This document shows, piece after piece, positions 34,711 to 43,745 of a DNA stretch of 52,751 nucleotides. The stretch is taken from assembly GCA_902796005.1 (NCBI GenBank), contig CADBNF010000106.1:1-52751 (forward strand). The letters run 5' to 3'. The stretch is from an uncultured Lachnospiraceae bacterium (lineage in GTDB: Bacteria; Bacillota; Clostridia; Lachnospirales; Lachnospiraceae). The translations under genes were made by a program, and so were the position numbers. The notes beneath the pieces were generated by a model that saw only the letters and a program-made list of their open reading frames with translations, was not told where the DNA came from and did not search any database. Position 1 is the first letter of the stretch; every line of letters begins with the position of its first letter.

Positions 34711-36963
34711 TCAGCCTCTCGATCGTTCGATATCCTCCACCCCGTTCACCTGGCGGAGCTTGTCCATAATACCCTTCAGTTCTTCCTTGCCGTGAATGTC
34801 AAAGGTGACGTCCACCGTGGCGGTGCCCTGCTTGCTGGTCCTGACATTTACCGCGGCCATATCTATCTTCCGTTCGGAAAATACTTTGGAAATATCCACC
34901 AGAAGGCCCGTCCGGTTCCGGGAATACACCTTGATGGTGACGGTGTAGGCCTGTCCATCCTCCTGCTCCACCTGCCACTCGGCTTCAATCAGCCGCGCCC
35001 GTTCGGATTCCGGCAGATGGATGATGTTCACACAGTCGGTGGTGTGAATGGTAATGCCTCTGCCCCGGGTGACAAAGCCGACGATCTCGTCGCCGGGAAG
35101 GGGGCTGCAGCATTTGGAAAAACGCACCGCCACATCGTGCACGCCGTGCACCACGATGCCGCCGCCGTGCTCCTGCCTTCTCGGCTTTTTCCCGTCCGCG
35201 GCAATATTTTCCAGGACCTCCTCGTCGGTGAGCTCCTGCTCATGGGCCTTGTCGTACAGGTCGATGAGCTTGTTCATGATCTGGCCTTCCCGCAGGCCGC
35301 CGTGGCCCACGGCCGCCATCAGGGAATCCCAGTCCTTGAAGCCGTATTTGTTGCAGACCGCCGACATGAACTCGGGCTTCAGGTAGACTGACAGCTGCCT
35401 GCCGTGGTTCTTCGCATAGGCTTCCAGAAGGCTCTTGCCCTTGACGATGTTGTCCTCTTTCAGCTGCTGCCGGAACCACTGGTTGATGCGGTTCCTGGCC
35501 TGGGGGCTTTTCACCACCTTCAGCCAGTCCCGGGAGGGCCCCCTGGAATTCTGGGAGGTGATGATTTCCACCCTGTCGCCGTTCTTCAAGGGTGTCTCGA
35601 TGGGCACCAGCTTGCCGTTGATCCGCGCACCGACCATGGTATTGCCCACGGCGGAATGGATCATGTAGGCGAAGTCGATGGGGGTGGAGTTTGCAGGCAG
35701 GGTCACCACGTCTCCCGCGGGGGAGAAGCAGTAAACATTGTCGTTGAAGAGGTTCAGGTCGCTTTTGATAAGGCTGATGAACTCCTTGTTGTCCGACATG
35801 TCCTGCTGCCATTCCAGTATCTGCCGCAGCCAGTTCAGCTTTTCCTCCTCCTGCTCCGGGCCGCTCTTCTTCCCGTCGGAGGCTTCCTTGTATTTCCAGT
35901 GGGCTGCAATACCGTATTCCGCGATCCGATGCATTTCCACGGTCCGGATCTGTATCTCGAAGGGCTTGCCGCCGGGGAAAATCAGGGTGGTATGGAGGGA
36001 CTGGTACATATTTTCCTTGGGCATGGCGATGTAGTCCTTGAACCGGCCGGGTATCGGGGTGTACATCTCGTGAATGACGCCCAGGGCCGCATAGCAGTCC
36101 TTCACCGTGTCCACGATGATCCGCACCGCGAAAAGGTCATAGATCTGGTCAAGGGTCTTGTCCTGGTTCACCATCTTGCGGTAGATGGAGAACAGATGCT
36201 TCACCCGGCCGTTGACCTGGCAGTCGATATCCGCCTGTTTTAAGTGGTTCGATACCTCCTGCACGATGTCGTCGATGAACTGCTGGTTCTTCACCGCCTT
36301 GTCCGAAATCTCCCGCTGCAGGGTTTTGAACACCTCGGGCTCCAGGTATTTTAAGGAAAGGTCGTCCAGTTCCACCTTGATCTTTGAAATACCGAGCCTC
36401 TGGGCAATGGGAGAATAGATATCCAGGGTCTCCCTGGCCTTTTCCCTCTGCTTCTCCGGCGTCATGTATTCCAGCGTGCGCATATTGTGCAGCCGGTCCG
36501 CCAGCTTCACCAGAATCACCCGGATATCCCGGGCCATGGCCAGGAACATTTTCCTTAAGTTTTCCGCCTGCTTGTCCAGCTTGTCGGCGGAATAATTCAG
36601 CTTGGTCAGCTTGGTGACCCCGTCCACGATGACTGCCACCTCGGAGCCGAACTGCTCCTGCATCTCCTCGATGGTCAGCACCGTATCCTCCACCACGTCG
36701 TGGAGCAGGCCGGCAATGATGCTTTCCTTGTCCAGCTCCAGGTCAGCCAGGATGATGGCGACGCATAAGGGGTGGATGATATAGGGCTCGCCGGATTTGC
36801 GGACCTGCCCTTCGTGGGCGTTTCTGGCGGTAAGGTATGCCTTTTCTATGAGGGAAATATCGTCTGACGGGTGATATCTGCGCACACGAACCACGAGCTC
36901 GTCCCAGAGCTCGTCCGGCGTCATATGTGCGTGATTTTCCACACCGAGTCTTCCCTTAACCAT
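34711..36963 (-). CDS. relA: Bifunctional (p)ppGpp synthetase/hydrolase (RSH)
   Basis: The 750-residue stringent-response enzyme. The HD hydrolase domain (about 30-190) has YIIHPLCVAIILADL, HDVVEDT and KLADRLHNMRTL. The synthetase domain (about 230-380) has PGRFKDYIAMPKENMYQSLH. TGS (about 400-460: VYCFSPAGDVVTLP), a helical/zinc-finger-type region, and a C-terminal ACT domain (VYSRNRTGLLVDISKVFSER) follow. Intact HD residues indicate it can both make and degrade (p)ppGpp. It is second in the apt-relA-MBL-hemZ-hisS run. GGAAGGA precedes the ATG. Confidence 0.96.
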   Translation of the reverse strand: MVKGRLGVENHAHMTPDELWDELVVRVRRYHPSDDISLIEKAYLTARNAHEGQVRKSGEPYIIHPLCVAIILADLELDKESIIAGLLHDVVEDTVLTIEEMQEQFGSEVAVIVDGVTKLTKLNYSADKLDKQAENLRKMFLAMARDIRVILVKLADRLHNMRTLEYMTPEKQREKARETLDIYSPIAQRLGISKIKVELDDLSLKYLEPEVFKTLQREISDKAVKNQQFIDDIVQEVSNHLKQADIDCQVNGRVKHLFSIYRKMVNQDKTLDQIYDLFAVRIIVDTVKDCYAALGVIHEMYTPIPGRFKDYIAMPKENMYQSLHTTLIFPGGKPFEIQIRTVEMHRIAEYGIAAHWKYKEASDGKKSGPEQEEEKLNWLRQILEWQQDMSDNKEFISLIKSDLNLFNDNVYCFSPAGDVVTLPANSTPIDFAYMIHSAVGNTMVGARINGKLVPIETPLKNGDRVEIITSQNSRGPSRDWLKVVKSPQARNRINQWFRQQLKEDNIVKGKSLLEAYAKNHGRQLSVYLKPEFMSAVCNKYGFKDWDSLMAAVGHGGLREGQIMNKLIDLYDKAHEQELTDEEVLENIAADGKKPRRQEHGGGIVVHGVHDVAVRFSKCCSPLPGDEIVGFVTRGRGITIHTTDCVNIIHLPESERARLIEAEWQVEQEDGQAYTVTIKVYSRNRTGLLVDISKVFSERKIDMAAVNVRTSKQGTATVDVTFDIHGKEELKGIMDKLRQVNGVEDIERSRG

Positions 36964-36992
36964 TGCTGTCTTCCTTCCCGTCGCAAGGGGTC

Positions 36993-37517
36993 TTATTTTC
37001 CCTCGTAAATAATGGCGCTGCTTACGTCGTAGTTTTTCAGCTTTTCCCTGCCCTTAAGGCCGGCCAGCTCCATGACGAAGATAACCTTGACCACTTCGCC
37101 GCCCAGCTGCTCCACCAGCCGGATGCCGGCTTCCATGGTGCCGCCGGTGGCCAGAAGGTCATCCACCATGACCACCTTCTGTCCGGGCTTGACGGCGTCG
37201 GTGTGCATCTCGATTTCCGCGGAGCCGTATTCCAGATCATAAGAGGTGGAAATGGTCTCCCGGGGGAGTTTGCCTTTCTTGCGGATCAGGGCAAAGGGCT
37301 TGTTCAGGTTGTAGGCCAGCGGCATGCCGAAGATAAAGCCTCTGGATTCCGCGCCGGCGATGACGTCAAAATCCAGATCCTGGATAAAGCTCTGCAGCGT
37401 GTCAATCGCAAGTTTCAGGCCGTCTGCCTCATTTAAAATTCCGGTCACATCGCGGAAAATAATCCCGGGTTCGGGAAAATCCGGTATGCTGATGACGTAT
37501 TCTTCCAGTTTCTTCAT
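36993..37517 (-). CDS. apt: Adenine phosphoribosyltransferase
   Basis: A 174-residue enzyme converting adenine and PRPP to AMP. It starts MKKLEEYVISIPDFPEPGI. The PRPP loop VVMVDDLLATGGTMEAGIRL and the upstream GAESRGFIFGMPLA are diagnostic. ATG 37517 has AGGAGG eight bases upstream. It is the first gene of the apt-relA operon, a pairing widespread in Firmicutes. Confidence 0.96.
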   Translation of the reverse strand: MKKLEEYVISIPDFPEPGIIFRDVTGILNEADGLKLAIDTLQSFIQDLDFDVIAGAESRGFIFGMPLAYNLNKPFALIRKKGKLPRETISTSYDLEYGSAEIEMHTDAVKPGQKVVMVDDLLATGGTMEAGIRLVEQLGGEVVKVIFVMELAGLKGREKLKNYDVSSAIIYEGK

Positions 37518-37557
37518 ATCATGCTCCTCCTGCAATACCTGAAAAAAATTAACTTAT

Positions 37558-37586
37558 ATTATACCACTGCCTGTCAAATCAGGCAA
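37558..37586 (-). promoter_or_regulatory. Promoter of the apt-relA operon with overlapping palindrome
   Basis: Minus strand: TTGCCT (37586-37581), 17 bases, TATAAT (37563-37558) with TGG before it (extended -10). The inverted repeat TGCCTG-N6-CAGGCA (37568-37585) covers the -35 and most of the spacer, as expected of a repressor site. Confidence 0.6.
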
Positions 37587-37604
37587 ACAATACTTTCCTT
37601 CGTG

Positions 37605-37642
37605 AAAAGGGCGGCTGCGAGAACCTTAAGCAGCTTCCGCCC
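37605..37642 (-). terminator. Terminator of the hisH-hisF-ung-flippase operon
   Basis: GGGCGGCTGC (37609-37618) pairs with GCAGC-tt-CCGCCC (37630-37642) with a two-base bulge. TTTTC follows on the minus strand. Confidence 0.7.
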
Positions 37643-37643
37643 G

Positions 37644-39266
37644 TTACCGGTAAATCCGGATAAGTACGAAAAACTTTACCAGCTTTCCGCCCATGGGATA
37701 CCGGGCCAGCTCCTCCTTCTTCGTACCCGTAATCAGCACGTAGGCCACCAGGTAGATGAGCACCCCGACGATTATCGCGATAACCAGGCAGATGAAGGGC
37801 CGGTAGGTTACGTGGTACAGCCCGTTGTAGATAAGCCATACCGCCAGGCCCATGATGGCGGCGGCAATGACGGTTTTCACATAAACCATGCCGTCAATGC
37901 TGCTCCTGCCCAGGAATTTCCGTAAGGAAAGGGCGTTGATGACGCAGTATACCACGGAAAAGACTATATTTGCAATCATAACCGCGTAAATATCAAGCTG
38001 CGGGGCAATGCCTAAAAGCACCGCCAGCAGGGCGAGGTTTACGCCCAGGGCAACAGCCGCATTGATCATGGCCCTCCTGGGATGGCCGATGGCTTGCAGG
38101 ACGCTGCCCGTGATGGTGGCCAGGGCGGTGAAAATCACATAGATCGTTCCCGTCGCCAGGAGGCGTACGGATATCTCCGTGGAGGTGGGGAACAGCACGC
38201 CCATGATGGGGAAGGCCAGCACCGCCAGGCCCACGGCCGCGGGAATGCAGATGAACATGGTCAGCCGCACGGTGGAGGCAATGTGGCTCCTGGCGGTTTT
38301 CCGGTCCTTTACCGCATAGGCGGCAGACACCTCGGGCATCAGGGCCGAGGCAGAGGCGGAGGCCAGGGCCAGGGGGATATTGATGACGGGCACATAGTAA
38401 TTGCTGAATTCCCCGTAGGCTGCCGCGATGGTTTCCGAGGCGATGCCGTGCATGCCCTGCATGCCGGAGTAGATCCGGCCGTCCAGGTAGCTGCTGGCAT
38501 TGTTGATAAAGGTGGTCAGGATGATGGGCGTGGCCATCATCAGGATAATGCCGAGAATCCGGGCGTAGCTCTCCGTCTTCCTGTGGGTATCCCGCTTCTG
38601 CTGCCTGCGCAGGGTATCCGCATTGACGTAGTAGACGAAAAGCATGAAGGCCAGTCCGGCGATAACCCCGGCCGCCGTACCGGTGGTGCCGCCCATGGCG
38701 CCGCGAATCGCGCTCTGGGAAGCATCCGTGATGCCCCTCACCAGCAGGTAAGAGGCCAGGATGGAGATGACCGCATTGACGATCTGCTCCGCAATCTGGG
38801 AGATGGAGGTGGGCGTCATGTTGTGATGCGCCTGGAAATACCCCCGGAAAACACCCAGGATGGCTGAAAGGAAGATGGTCGGCGCCAGCACCCTTAAGGC
38901 CGGCAGGGCATTCTGCTGGTTGGAGGGCAGCAGCGCGCCGCCGCCGAAGAAGGCAATCAGCGCCACAATGCCGCCGGCAATGACCGCATACAGGAGCGCG
39001 CCTTTAAAAATCCGGTGGGCGCTCTTATACTGCCTTTTCGCCAGCCGCTCCGAAGCAATCTTGGACACGGCCATGGGGATGCTGTAGGCGGAAATCATAA
39101 GCAGGATGGAGTACAGGTTGCTGGCAAAGCCGTAATAGCCCATACCCACCGGTCCCAGTATCTGGCCCATGGGCCGCCGGTATAAAAGCCCGATAATCCG
39201 GGAAACAATGGCCGCCGCCATCAGGACGGAGGCATTTTTTACCAAACTGTTTTTCTTCGTCTTCAT
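37644..39266 (-). CDS. MurJ/SpoVB-like lipid-linked oligosaccharide flippase
   Basis: A 540-residue protein with about fourteen membrane segments of the MVF/polysaccharide-biosynthesis class. It has a basic N-terminus (MKTKKNSLVKNASVLMAAAI), GLLYRRPMGQILGPVGMGYYG, and APTIFLSAILGVFRGYFQAH near 130. It probably flips lipid II or another undecaprenyl-linked glycan; SpoVB, YtgP and MurJ-type functions cannot be separated by sequence here. Its start overlaps the ung stop as ATGA. Confidence 0.88.
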   Translation of the reverse strand: MKTKKNSLVKNASVLMAAAIVSRIIGLLYRRPMGQILGPVGMGYYGFASNLYSILLMISAYSIPMAVSKIASERLAKRQYKSAHRIFKGALLYAVIAGGIVALIAFFGGGALLPSNQQNALPALRVLAPTIFLSAILGVFRGYFQAHHNMTPTSISQIAEQIVNAVISILASYLLVRGITDASQSAIRGAMGGTTGTAAGVIAGLAFMLFVYYVNADTLRRQQKRDTHRKTESYARILGIILMMATPIILTTFINNASSYLDGRIYSGMQGMHGIASETIAAAYGEFSNYYVPVINIPLALASASASALMPEVSAAYAVKDRKTARSHIASTVRLTMFICIPAAVGLAVLAFPIMGVLFPTSTEISVRLLATGTIYVIFTALATITGSVLQAIGHPRRAMINAAVALGVNLALLAVLLGIAPQLDIYAVMIANIVFSVVYCVINALSLRKFLGRSSIDGMVYVKTVIAAAIMGLAVWLIYNGLYHVTYRPFICLVIAIIVGVLIYLVAYVLITGTKKEELARYPMGGKLVKFFVLIRIYR

Positions 39267-39937
39267 AGGTTCTCAATCTGCCAGTCTATGGGTTTTTGCC
39301 CATGTTTTACCAGATATTCATTGGTCCGGGAAAAATGCCGGCACCCGAAAAAGCCCCGGTGGGCGGACAGCGGGCTCGGATGCGGCGCCGTCAGCACCAG
39401 ATGGGCCGGATTGTGCAGAAGCTTCTGCTTTTCCTGGGCGGGCCGGCCCCACAGGAGGAACACCATGGGCGTATCCTGCCGGTCCAAGGCGGAAATCGCC
39501 GCGTCGGTGAACTGCTCCCAGCCCAGATCCTTGTGGGAATTGGCCTGGTGGGCCCGCACGGTGAGCACCGTGTTCAGCAGCAGCACCCCCTGCTTTGCCC
39601 ATTTGACCAGGTACCCGTTATTGGGGACGTAGCAGCCCTCATCCGCCTCCAGCTCCCGGTAAATATTCTTCAGCGAGGGCGGAATCTCCACCCCGGGCCG
39701 CACGGAAAAGCACAGGCCGTGGGCCTGGCCCTCCTCATGGTAGGGATCCTGGCCCAGGATTACCACCCGCACCTCCTCCAGGGGGGTTAAGTGAAAGGCG
39801 GTAAACAGGTCCGCCGCCGGCGGATACACCCGGTATGCGGCGTATTCCTCCCGGATCCTCGCATAAAGCTTCTTATAATATTCCTTGGAAAACTCCGGCT
39901 TCAGCACTTCAGCCCATTTTCCGGTAATGGGTGGCAT
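39263..39937 (-). CDS. ung: Uracil-DNA glycosylase, family 1
   Basis: The 224-residue enzyme removes uracil from DNA. The water-activating motif is VVILGQDPYHEEGQAHGLCF, the leucine loop is APHPSPLSAHRGFFGCRHFS, and VFLLWGRPAQEK lies between them. AAGGAC precedes the ATG, 10 bases after hisF. Confidence 0.97.
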   Translation of the reverse strand: MPPITGKWAEVLKPEFSKEYYKKLYARIREEYAAYRVYPPAADLFTAFHLTPLEEVRVVILGQDPYHEEGQAHGLCFSVRPGVEIPPSLKNIYRELEADEGCYVPNNGYLVKWAKQGVLLLNTVLTVRAHQANSHKDLGWEQFTDAAISALDRQDTPMVFLLWGRPAQEKQKLLHNPAHLVLTAPHPSPLSAHRGFFGCRHFSRTNEYLVKHGQKPIDWQIENL

Positions 39938-39947
39938 GGCGTTGTCC

Positions 39948-40712
39948 TTAAGGAATCCGCACCGGGATTCCCTTTCCTTTCAGATAAGATTTCAGATCCG
40001 CTATTTCCAGCTCTTTATAATGAAACAGGGAAGCCGCCAGGGCCGCATCCGCGCCGCCTGAGGCAAAGGCTTCGTAAAAATGCTCCTTCGTTCCCGCGCC
40101 GCCGGAGGCAATCACCGGGATCTTCACCGTATCGGCAATCTGCCGGGTCAGCTCAATATCGTACCCGGCCTTGGTTCCGTCGCAGTCCATGCTGGTAAGC
40201 AGGATTTCGCCGGCGCCTAAGGCCTCCGCCTTCGCCGCCCACTCCAGGGCATCGATGCCCGTATCAATCCGGCCGCCGTGGATGTACACGGTCCAGCCGG
40301 AGCCCTCCGGCCTTCTCCTGGCATCCATGGCCAGCACCACGCACTGGCTGCCGAAAATCTCCGCCGCCTCGCTTAAAAGCTCCGGCGTCTTGATGGCCTG
40401 GGAATTGACGGAAATCTTGTCCGCGCCTTCCCGAAGCAGCGCCCGGAAATCATCCACGGTCCGGATGCCGCCACCCACGGTAAAGGGGATGAAAATCTCC
40501 CGCGCCACGGCCCGGACCATATCCACCGCCGTCACCCGTCTGTCGGAGGAGGCGGTGATGTCCAGGAAGACCAGCTCGTCGGCGCCGGCCGCGTCATAGG
40601 CCTTTCCGATTTCCACCGGGTCTCCCGCATCTCTCAGATTCACAAAATTCACGCCCTTTACCACCCGGCCGTTGTTGACGTCAAGGCAGGGAATAATTCT
40701 TCTGGTCAGCAT
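39948..40712 (-). CDS. hisF: Imidazole glycerol phosphate synthase cyclase subunit
   Basis: The 254-residue (beta/alpha)8 barrel forms IGP and AICAR in histidine synthesis. [15 protein letters not shown] holds the first catalytic aspartate and [13 protein letters not shown] the second; the phosphate-binding [10 protein letters not shown] and [11 protein letters not shown] are present. It overlaps hisH by 7 bases. Only hisH and hisF are here, so the other histidine genes must lie elsewhere. Confidence 0.97.
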   Translation of the reverse strand: MLTRRIIPCLDVNNGRVVKGVNFVNLRDAGDPVEIGKAYDAAGADELVFLDITASSDRRVTAVDMVRAVAREIFIPFTVGGGIRTVDDFRALLREGADKISVNSQAIKTPELLSEAAEIFGSQCVVLAMDARRRPEGSGWTVYIHGGRIDTGIDALEWAAKAEALGAGEILLTSMDCDGTKAGYDIELTRQIADTVKIPVIASGGAGTKEHFYEAFASGGADAALAASLFHYKELEIADLKSYLKGKGIPVRIP

Positions 40713-41332
40713 CTCCCCACCTCCTTTGTCACGGAAAGAAAATTCTTCAGGATGGTCAGGCCGGTTTCCGAGCTTTTCTCGGGATGGAACTGGCAGCCGA
40801 AAATACTGCCCGCCTCCACCGCTGCCTGCACCTGCACGCCGTAGTCCGCCGTGGCTGCCACCACCTCCGGGTTATCCGCCTGCAGGTAATAGGAGTGAAC
40901 GAAATACACATAGGCGCCTTCGGTTATGCCGGCAAACAGGCGGCTTTCCTTCGGGAAATGCAGGCTGTTCCAGCCCATGTGGGGCACCTTAAGGCCCATG
41001 TCCTCCGGGATCCGGACAATCCTGCCGGGCAGCAGGGAAAGTCCCTTTACCCCCGGGGATTCCTCGCTTTCGTCGAAAAGCATCTGCATGCCGAGACAGA
41101 TGCCCAGAAGAGGCGTCTTCTTTTCCGCAATCCTGTAAATCACCTCGTCCAGGTTTTTCCGCCTTAAGCTTTCCATCGCAGCACCGAAGCTGCCCACCCC
41201 TGGCAGAATAACCCTGTCGGCGGCCAGAAGCTCCTCTTCCCGGTCGGTCAGCAGGGCCTCCTCTCCCAGGAACTGGACGGCCTTTTCCACGCTTTTCATG
41301 TTACCCGCGTCATAATCGATGATTGCCAGCAT
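40706..41332 (-). CDS. hisH: Imidazole glycerol phosphate synthase glutaminase subunit
   Basis: A 208-residue class I glutamine amidotransferase feeding ammonia to HisF. It shows [27 protein letters not shown], the nucleophile elbow [16 protein letters not shown] and the His-x-Glu [33 protein letters not shown] precedes the ATG. The leader carries the hairpin CCCGGAC-N8-GTCCGGG (41355-41376), directly after a TATACT box. Confidence 0.96.
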   Translation of the reverse strand: MLAIIDYDAGNMKSVEKAVQFLGEEALLTDREEELLAADRVILPGVGSFGAAMESLRRKNLDEVIYRIAEKKTPLLGICLGMQMLFDESEESPGVKGLSLLPGRIVRIPEDMGLKVPHMGWNSLHFPKESRLFAGITEGAYVYFVHSYYLQADNPEVVAATADYGVQVQAAVEAGSIFGCQFHPEKSSETGLTILKNFLSVTKEVGRC

Positions 41333-41456
41333 TGCTTATTTCCTTTTCCTTTATCCCGGACAAAACACAGTCCGGGCAGTATAACCTTATATTCCAAATC
41401 AGTATACGTTGACGGGAGGGATTTTTCAATCTTTTTTGCGTAAAAGCCGCCAACGT

Positions 41457-41486
41457 AAAAACCGGGGCAGGATATTCCCGCCCCGG
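41457..41486 (-). terminator. Terminator of the TerB-BrxD-BrxHI operon
   Basis: CCGGGGC (41462-41468) and GCCCCGG (41480-41486) form a stem with TTTTT following on the minus strand, just after the helicase stop codon. Confidence 0.8.
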
Positions 41487-41491
41487 CAGGC

Positions 41492-43735
41492 TTATTTCTT
41501 CCAGGAAAGCACCCTCTCCTTCATGCCTTTGATGTCCAGCACGCCCTCGGCAAAGCCCTTGCGCACCAGCTCCTCCGGCACGTATTCGTCATATTTCTCA
41601 AAGACCGGCACTTCCTTCGGATACAGCAGGGTTTCCGGTTCGAATTCCTTCTCCGCTTCCTCCGCCAGAATTTCGTAGAATTCCTCCTCCGTCACCTGCA
41701 TGGTAAACTGCATGTAATAGGGTCTGGCGGAGCTTAGGCCCTTAAGGCCCAGCCTCTTCCCGCAGCGAAGCTTCAGAAAGCGCTCCAGGGCCAGGAAGGC
41801 GTAGCTTCCAAGCCAGGGGAAAAGGGCCCACATTTTGCCCCCGAGGGAAATGAGGGGCCGGTCGGCTATGCCCGCCTGGGCAAAGGTTGCCCTGGCAGAG
41901 GCCAGACGGCTTACCGCGTGGGGCCGCAGGTAGGGGTAGGTTTTCTTTTCGGAAAGAACGGTATACATCCGCTCCAGGATCCGGGTGTGGATGTCCCCGG
42001 CCACGTCCCCGAAGTAGGCGGGGATATTGCCCTTGACCAGGGTGCAGTACACCACCCGTTTCTTGTGGTCTACGTCCTCCACCACCCAGACCCGGCCGGC
42101 GATGGCGATTTTCTCCCCTGCCGGCGGCGGTTTGACGATGGTGCCCAGCTCTTCGGAGCCGGCGCGGACCGCGTATTCTATATTTTCCTGAAATACGGCG
42201 TAGAATTTGTAATGGTTCACCACTCTCTCCCCGGAAAGGCCCAGAATGAGCCCGCCGTTTTCCGTGCGGTTGATGTGGTCAATGGACAGCAGATGGATAA
42301 GCAGCTTTCGGAAATCCTCCTGGCTGACCCTGGAAAAATACGCCAGGGGCAGGACCCTGCCGGCAAGCTGCGCCGGCGTCATCTCCCCGCCGGAGGCCAA
42401 AGTGCTCATGGTCTGGTGGTACAGGAGGCTGTAGGGCAGCCTGTCCGTCCTGGGCGGCTCCACAAACCGCTCCTCCAGGTACAGCTGCACCAGGGCAATG
42501 CCCTGGATCAGGTACCAGGGAATCCGTTCCGGCATGAGGGACCGGCTTTCCGGATGCTCCTCGCGCATCACAAACCACATCTGGGAGGGGTCTCCCCTTC
42601 TTCCCGTCCTGCCCATCCGCTGCAGGAAGCCGGACACGGTAAAGGGGGCGTCTATCTGGAAGGCCCGTTCCAGCCGTCCGATGTCTATGCCCAGCTCCAG
42701 GGTGGCCGTCGCGCAGACGGACATCAGGGAATCGTCGTCCTTCATGTCCTCCTCCGCGCTCTCCCGGTAGGATACGGAAAGGTTGCCGTGGTGGATCAGG
42801 AACCGGTCCGGCTCATGGCGGGCCTCGCAGTACTGCCTGAGCTTCTGGCAGACCGCTTCACATTCTTCCCTGGAATTGGTGAACACCAGGCATTTGCGGC
42901 CCTTTGTGTGCTCGAAAATATAGGCAAGCCCCGGGTCCGCGGCCGCAGGGGCCGTATCCGTGGGTTCCTCCGAAAAGACGTTCTCCGTCTCCTGCACGAA
43001 TTCTTCACCCTCCGGCATCTCATCCGCCTGGGGCGGCGTATTGTAGAAATGCTCCATGGACAGGCGCCAGACCTCTTTTCCCGCATCAAAGCGGGGAATC
43101 ACCGTTCCTCTGCCGCTTCCCGCCGCCAGGAACCGCCCCGCCTCCTCCGGATTGCCGATGGTGGCGGAAAGGCCTATCCGTCTGGGATGGCAGCCGGCCA
43201 GCCGGCAGAGACGTTCGATGAGGCAGAAGGTCTGCCCGCCCCGGTCCGCCCGCAGGAGGGAGTGGATTTCATCCACCACGATAAACCGCAGGTCCCCGAA
43301 CAGGGAAGGAACCTCCATATTTTTGGTGATCAGCAGGGCCTCCAGGGACTCCGGCGTAATCTGCAGGATGCCCCGGGGATTTTTAAGAAGCTTCCGCTTT
43401 CCGGTTTGGGAAGCGTCCCCGTGCCACTTGGTCACCGGGATGTCCGCCTCCTCGCAGAGCTCGTCCAGGCGTTCGAACTGATCGTTGATCAGGGCCTTTA
43501 AGGGCGCGATGTACAGGACCCCCACGGAGGCGGGCGGATCCTCGTCCAGCAGGGTCAGGATGGGGAAAAAGGCCGCTTCCGTCTTGCCGGAGGCCGTGGA
43601 GGCCGTCAGCAGCACATTTTCCTGCGTATTGAAAATGGCGTCTCCCGCCGCATTCTGGACCGCCCTCAGGGTCTGCCAGCCGCTGCGGTAAATATACTCC
43701 CGGATAAAGGGGGCATAACGGTTAAACACATCCAT
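41492..43735 (-). CDS. SF2 DEAD/DEAH helicase, BrxHI/Lhr-like
   Basis: A 747-residue helicase. Q-motif region is about 18-30. Walker A is LLTASTASGKTEAAF (44-58), motif II is DEIH (155-158), motif III is GLSATIGNP, motifs IV-VI run through CLVFTNSREECEAVC, SVCATATLELGIDIGRL and FLQRMGRTGRRGD, and a winged-helix and Lhr-like C-terminal region follow. BrxHI helicases of type 2/6 BREX share this layout; here the partners are BrxD-like and TerB proteins. ATG 43735 has GAGGAAAG at good spacing. The frame is open 35 codons upstream but only as overlap with the ATPase gene. Confidence 0.88.
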   Translation of the reverse strand: MDVFNRYAPFIREYIYRSGWQTLRAVQNAAGDAIFNTQENVLLTASTASGKTEAAFFPILTLLDEDPPASVGVLYIAPLKALINDQFERLDELCEEADIPVTKWHGDASQTGKRKLLKNPRGILQITPESLEALLITKNMEVPSLFGDLRFIVVDEIHSLLRADRGGQTFCLIERLCRLAGCHPRRIGLSATIGNPEEAGRFLAAGSGRGTVIPRFDAGKEVWRLSMEHFYNTPPQADEMPEGEEFVQETENVFSEEPTDTAPAAADPGLAYIFEHTKGRKCLVFTNSREECEAVCQKLRQYCEARHEPDRFLIHHGNLSVSYRESAEEDMKDDDSLMSVCATATLELGIDIGRLERAFQIDAPFTVSGFLQRMGRTGRRGDPSQMWFVMREEHPESRSLMPERIPWYLIQGIALVQLYLEERFVEPPRTDRLPYSLLYHQTMSTLASGGEMTPAQLAGRVLPLAYFSRVSQEDFRKLLIHLLSIDHINRTENGGLILGLSGERVVNHYKFYAVFQENIEYAVRAGSEELGTIVKPPPAGEKIAIAGRVWVVEDVDHKKRVVYCTLVKGNIPAYFGDVAGDIHTRILERMYTVLSEKKTYPYLRPHAVSRLASARATFAQAGIADRPLISLGGKMWALFPWLGSYAFLALERFLKLRCGKRLGLKGLSSARPYYMQFTMQVTEEEFYEILAEEAEKEFEPETLLYPKEVPVFEKYDEYVPEELVRKGFAEGVLDIKGMKERVLSWKK

Positions 43736-43745
43736 CTGTCTTTCC

